Source of the DNA: Promethearchaeota archaeon
Lineage (GTDB): Archaea > Asgardarchaeota > Lokiarchaeia > Sigynarchaeales > SOKP01
Assembly (NCBI GenBank): GCA_004524425.1
Contig: SDNN01000158.1
Span: forward strand, 1-6,761
DNA: 6,761 nucleotides
Direction: 5' to 3'
The notes below the pieces were generated by a model. The model did no database searches, was not told the origin of the DNA, and saw only the letters and a list, made by a program, of their open reading frames with translations. Shown here in pieces: positions 5,288-6,761 of the stretch (positions are counted from its first letter, which is position 1; the number at the start of each line of letters is the position of its first letter). A program made the position numbers and the translations under genes.

Positions 5288-6429
5288 GAAAAATGACCAA
5301 TTTCTTGTTTAAAAATTCTTAAAGGAGTTTTTTCAGTTATTTGAGCATATTTCCCTCGAAATGGAATCATCTCAATTATGAAACCAGAGAGTTGATGCTC
5401 TTCCAAAAAGTCAATAAATTCATCTTTTAAGATGATCTCAGGATGTAGTTTTATTTTATCAAGTTCAAAAGATATCATTTTTGATGGAATTTTAAAATTT
5501 GATAATAATTTTAATTTTAGCGAGGACAAATCTTGCATGTTAGCCTCGATTTGTCCAAACAACAATAAACCATCATGAGTAATTACTTCGTATGGATAAT
5601 GAACTGATTTCGCTCTTCTTAGATATCTATTTTTTAATTGATAATAATCTTTTGCCCTAATGGTACAGAAATGAATTTTTATTGAAGTTTTTTTATTGAT
5701 ATCATCTAATAATTCCATTGCAAATTTTTTGCTATTCTTGACGGAAGCAATAGATCCTTCTTCCAATTCAAAACCTTTTTCTTTTAATGATTGACTGTTC
5801 GGGAAGCAAAATTCAAATTCATTTAAATTGATAAAATCAGCACCAATTTCTTCTAAAAAACTGATCACGTATTTGAGGTAATCGATATATTCTTTGGTAG
5901 GTATCACGGGTACTTCTATTCCTACTGACATTCCCTTATTAATCGCATACCGAATGTTGTTTAGTTTATTTTTGGGGGGGTGGAAACGAATTTCATCCAA
6001 TCCTGCTTCAGCTAATTGTTCAGCTATTTGGTTATTAAAATTTATCCCGTTAGTATATAGATGTATGTGAAAATTTTTACCTTTCTCGGATTTAAGTAGC
6101 TTTATATAAGTTAAAGTCTTTTCTAAATTCGATTTTGATAAGGGTTCACCTCCTGTAATACTAATTCCTTTAGCATTTATATTTTCAATCTCATCGAATA
6201 TATCCTCTTTTGAAAGAACTTGAATCTCATCAATGAAAGTGGTGCTCTTATCTTTTCTTTCTTTAGAGATTGGGCAATACCATGAGCAATGATTTGGTTT
6301 TTGACAAAAACCATTTAAAAAAAGCACGGCTTTTGCTCCTTCCAAACAGAATTTACAGCCCATAGGAATTCCTTTACCTTTTATATAAAACGTATTTCCG
6401 TTAGATTCTTTTATCTTTCGTTTTTTCAT
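5284..6429 (-). CDS. Radical SAM protein, COG2108-like, atypical Cys spacing
   Basis: The 381-aa product starts with an extra Cys pair, C25-x2-C28 (GCKFC), then a cluster motif with Cys42, Cys48 and Cys52 (FCQKPNHCSWYCPIS), that is C-x5-C-x3-C rather than C-x3-C-x2-C. ITGGEPL (91-97) is the classic SAM-binding GGEP motif. FHIHLYTNG (120-128) and AGLDEIRFHPP (142-152) are typical barrel strands, and KIHFCTIRAKDYYQLKNR (251-268) adds Cys255. These segments match the archaeal family COG2108, described only as related to pyruvate formate-lyase activating enzyme. The reaction is unknown; a 4Fe-4S/SAM radical step is expected, and the extra cysteines may hold a second metal site. It is coupled by ATGA overlaps to the genes on both sides, which fixes its ATG start and its operon membership. 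Confidence 0.9.
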   Translation of the reverse strand: MKKRKIKESNGNTFYIKGKGIPMGCKFCLEGAKAVLFLNGFCQKPNHCSWYCPISKERKDKSTTFIDEIQVLSKEDIFDEIENINAKGISITGGEPLSKSNLEKTLTYIKLLKSEKGKNFHIHLYTNGINFNNQIAEQLAEAGLDEIRFHPPKNKLNNIRYAINKGMSVGIEVPVIPTKEYIDYLKYVISFLEEIGADFINLNEFEFCFPNSQSLKEKGFELEEGSIASVKNSKKFAMELLDDINKKTSIKIHFCTIRAKDYYQLKNRYLRRAKSVHYPYEVITHDGLLLFGQIEANMQDLSSLKLKLLSNFKIPSKMISFELDKIKLHPEIILKDEFIDFLEEHQLSGFIIEMIPFRGKYAQITEKTPLRIFKQEIGHFS

Positions 6430-6761
6430 CTTAAATTCAATTTATTACGAATAATACGCTTCTTATCTGCCAAATTCTTTAAAACTTCCTCTACCGTTTC
6501 ATCAATACCAATTTCTCTTTTCAAATAAGTCCCAGTTTTTCCCAATTTTTCCCTTTTTAGAAGCACTTTTTTTCTTTCCATTATAGTATCAATGGAAATT
6601 CCCACAATTTTAGCTACGACAGCTTCGTTATTAATAATAGAAAGCTCGTCATGGCCTTGAGAATTAGGTTGAATTAACACGAGTCTTTTATCGATACCAT
6701 TGACACGAATATCAGACTTTAATTCTTTCAAGTTGATTTTGCCGCCAAAATCATAAAATTC
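6426..6761 (-). CDS. C-terminal part of an unrecognised protein, 5' end beyond window
   Basis: The frame is open from the TGA at 6428-6426 to the right edge, so at least 111 C-terminal residues are present and the true start lies outside. A TTG at 6731-6729 could be read as a start, but ten codons upstream of it are open and read sensibly (EFYDFGGKIN), so I treat it as internal. Visible segments are VNGIDKRLVLIQPNSQGHDE, then NEAVVAKIVGISIDTIMERK, then a Lys/Arg-rich helical tail ending KKRIIRNKLNLR. I do not recognise the family. There is no Cys cluster or membrane segment in this part. Its stop overlaps the start of the COG2108-like gene by 4 bp (ATGA), so it is the upstream partner in the same operon. 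Confidence 0.8.
   Translation of the reverse strand, partial: EFYDFGGKINLKELKSDIRVNGIDKRLVLIQPNSQGHDELSIINNEAVVAKIVGISIDTIMERKKVLLKREKLGKTGTYLKREIGIDETVEEVLKNLADKKRIIRNKLNLR

Noticed and set aside
1..6761. tRNA or rRNA genes, CRISPR arrays, insertion-sequence ends or attachment sites
   Set aside because: On reading both strands I found no cloverleaf, regularly spaced repeats or paired terminal inverted repeats; the gaps contain only AT-rich promoter and T-tract sequence.

Overview
This 6.8 kb window is AT-rich and gene-dense, and every supported gene reads on the minus strand. It looks archaeal. It carries a Pelota (Dom34/PelA) mRNA-surveillance protein, two radical SAM proteins resembling the archaeal families COG2100 and COG2108, an Ard1/RimI-like acetyltransferase, TATA boxes of archaeal type, oligo-T terminators and UUG starts. 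Two or three other genes look like pieces of a eukaryote-like actin/membrane system: a coiled-coil plus polyproline protein, a BAR-like helical protein and a 51-residue WH2/thymosin-like peptide. Together these suggest an Asgard archaeon. That assignment is an inference; there is no rRNA or ribosomal protein here to test it.

Layout in the direction of transcription (right to left). The right edge (6761 to 4835) is a tightly coupled three-gene operon: the C-terminal part of an unrecognised protein whose frame stays open to the window end, a COG2108-like radical SAM protein, and a GNAT N-acetyltransferase. Both junctions are 4-bp ATGA stop/start overlaps. A separate small gene (4733 to 4578) has its own TATA box and is followed by T-tracts; its 51-aa product resembles a WH2 domain or beta-thymosin. 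Next comes pelota (4439 to 3360, UUG start), whose end overlaps a COG2100-like radical SAM protein with a TRAM-like tail (3367 to 2321). An 8-nt T-tract follows.

The left third holds three genes, each with its own candidate promoter. They are a 207-aa all-helical protein with a BAR/SNX-like profile (2227 to 1604), a 146-aa protein with a perfect heptad coiled coil, two PPPPPGGPPG-type units and a basic C-terminal helix (1409 to 969; WASHC3/CCDC53-like), and an unrecognised protein of at least 239 aa (719 to 1) whose 3' end lies outside the window.

How the genes may work together: the pelota and right-hand operons are housekeeping (ribosome rescue, uncharacterised radical SAM chemistry, protein acetylation). 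The polyproline, BAR-like and WH2-like proteins could form an actin-regulatory and membrane-shaping set: profilin/actin recruitment, membrane curvature and actin monomer binding. This is the most interesting possibility in the window. It rests on sequence pattern only; the family assignments are moderate to weak and need profile searches and structure prediction.
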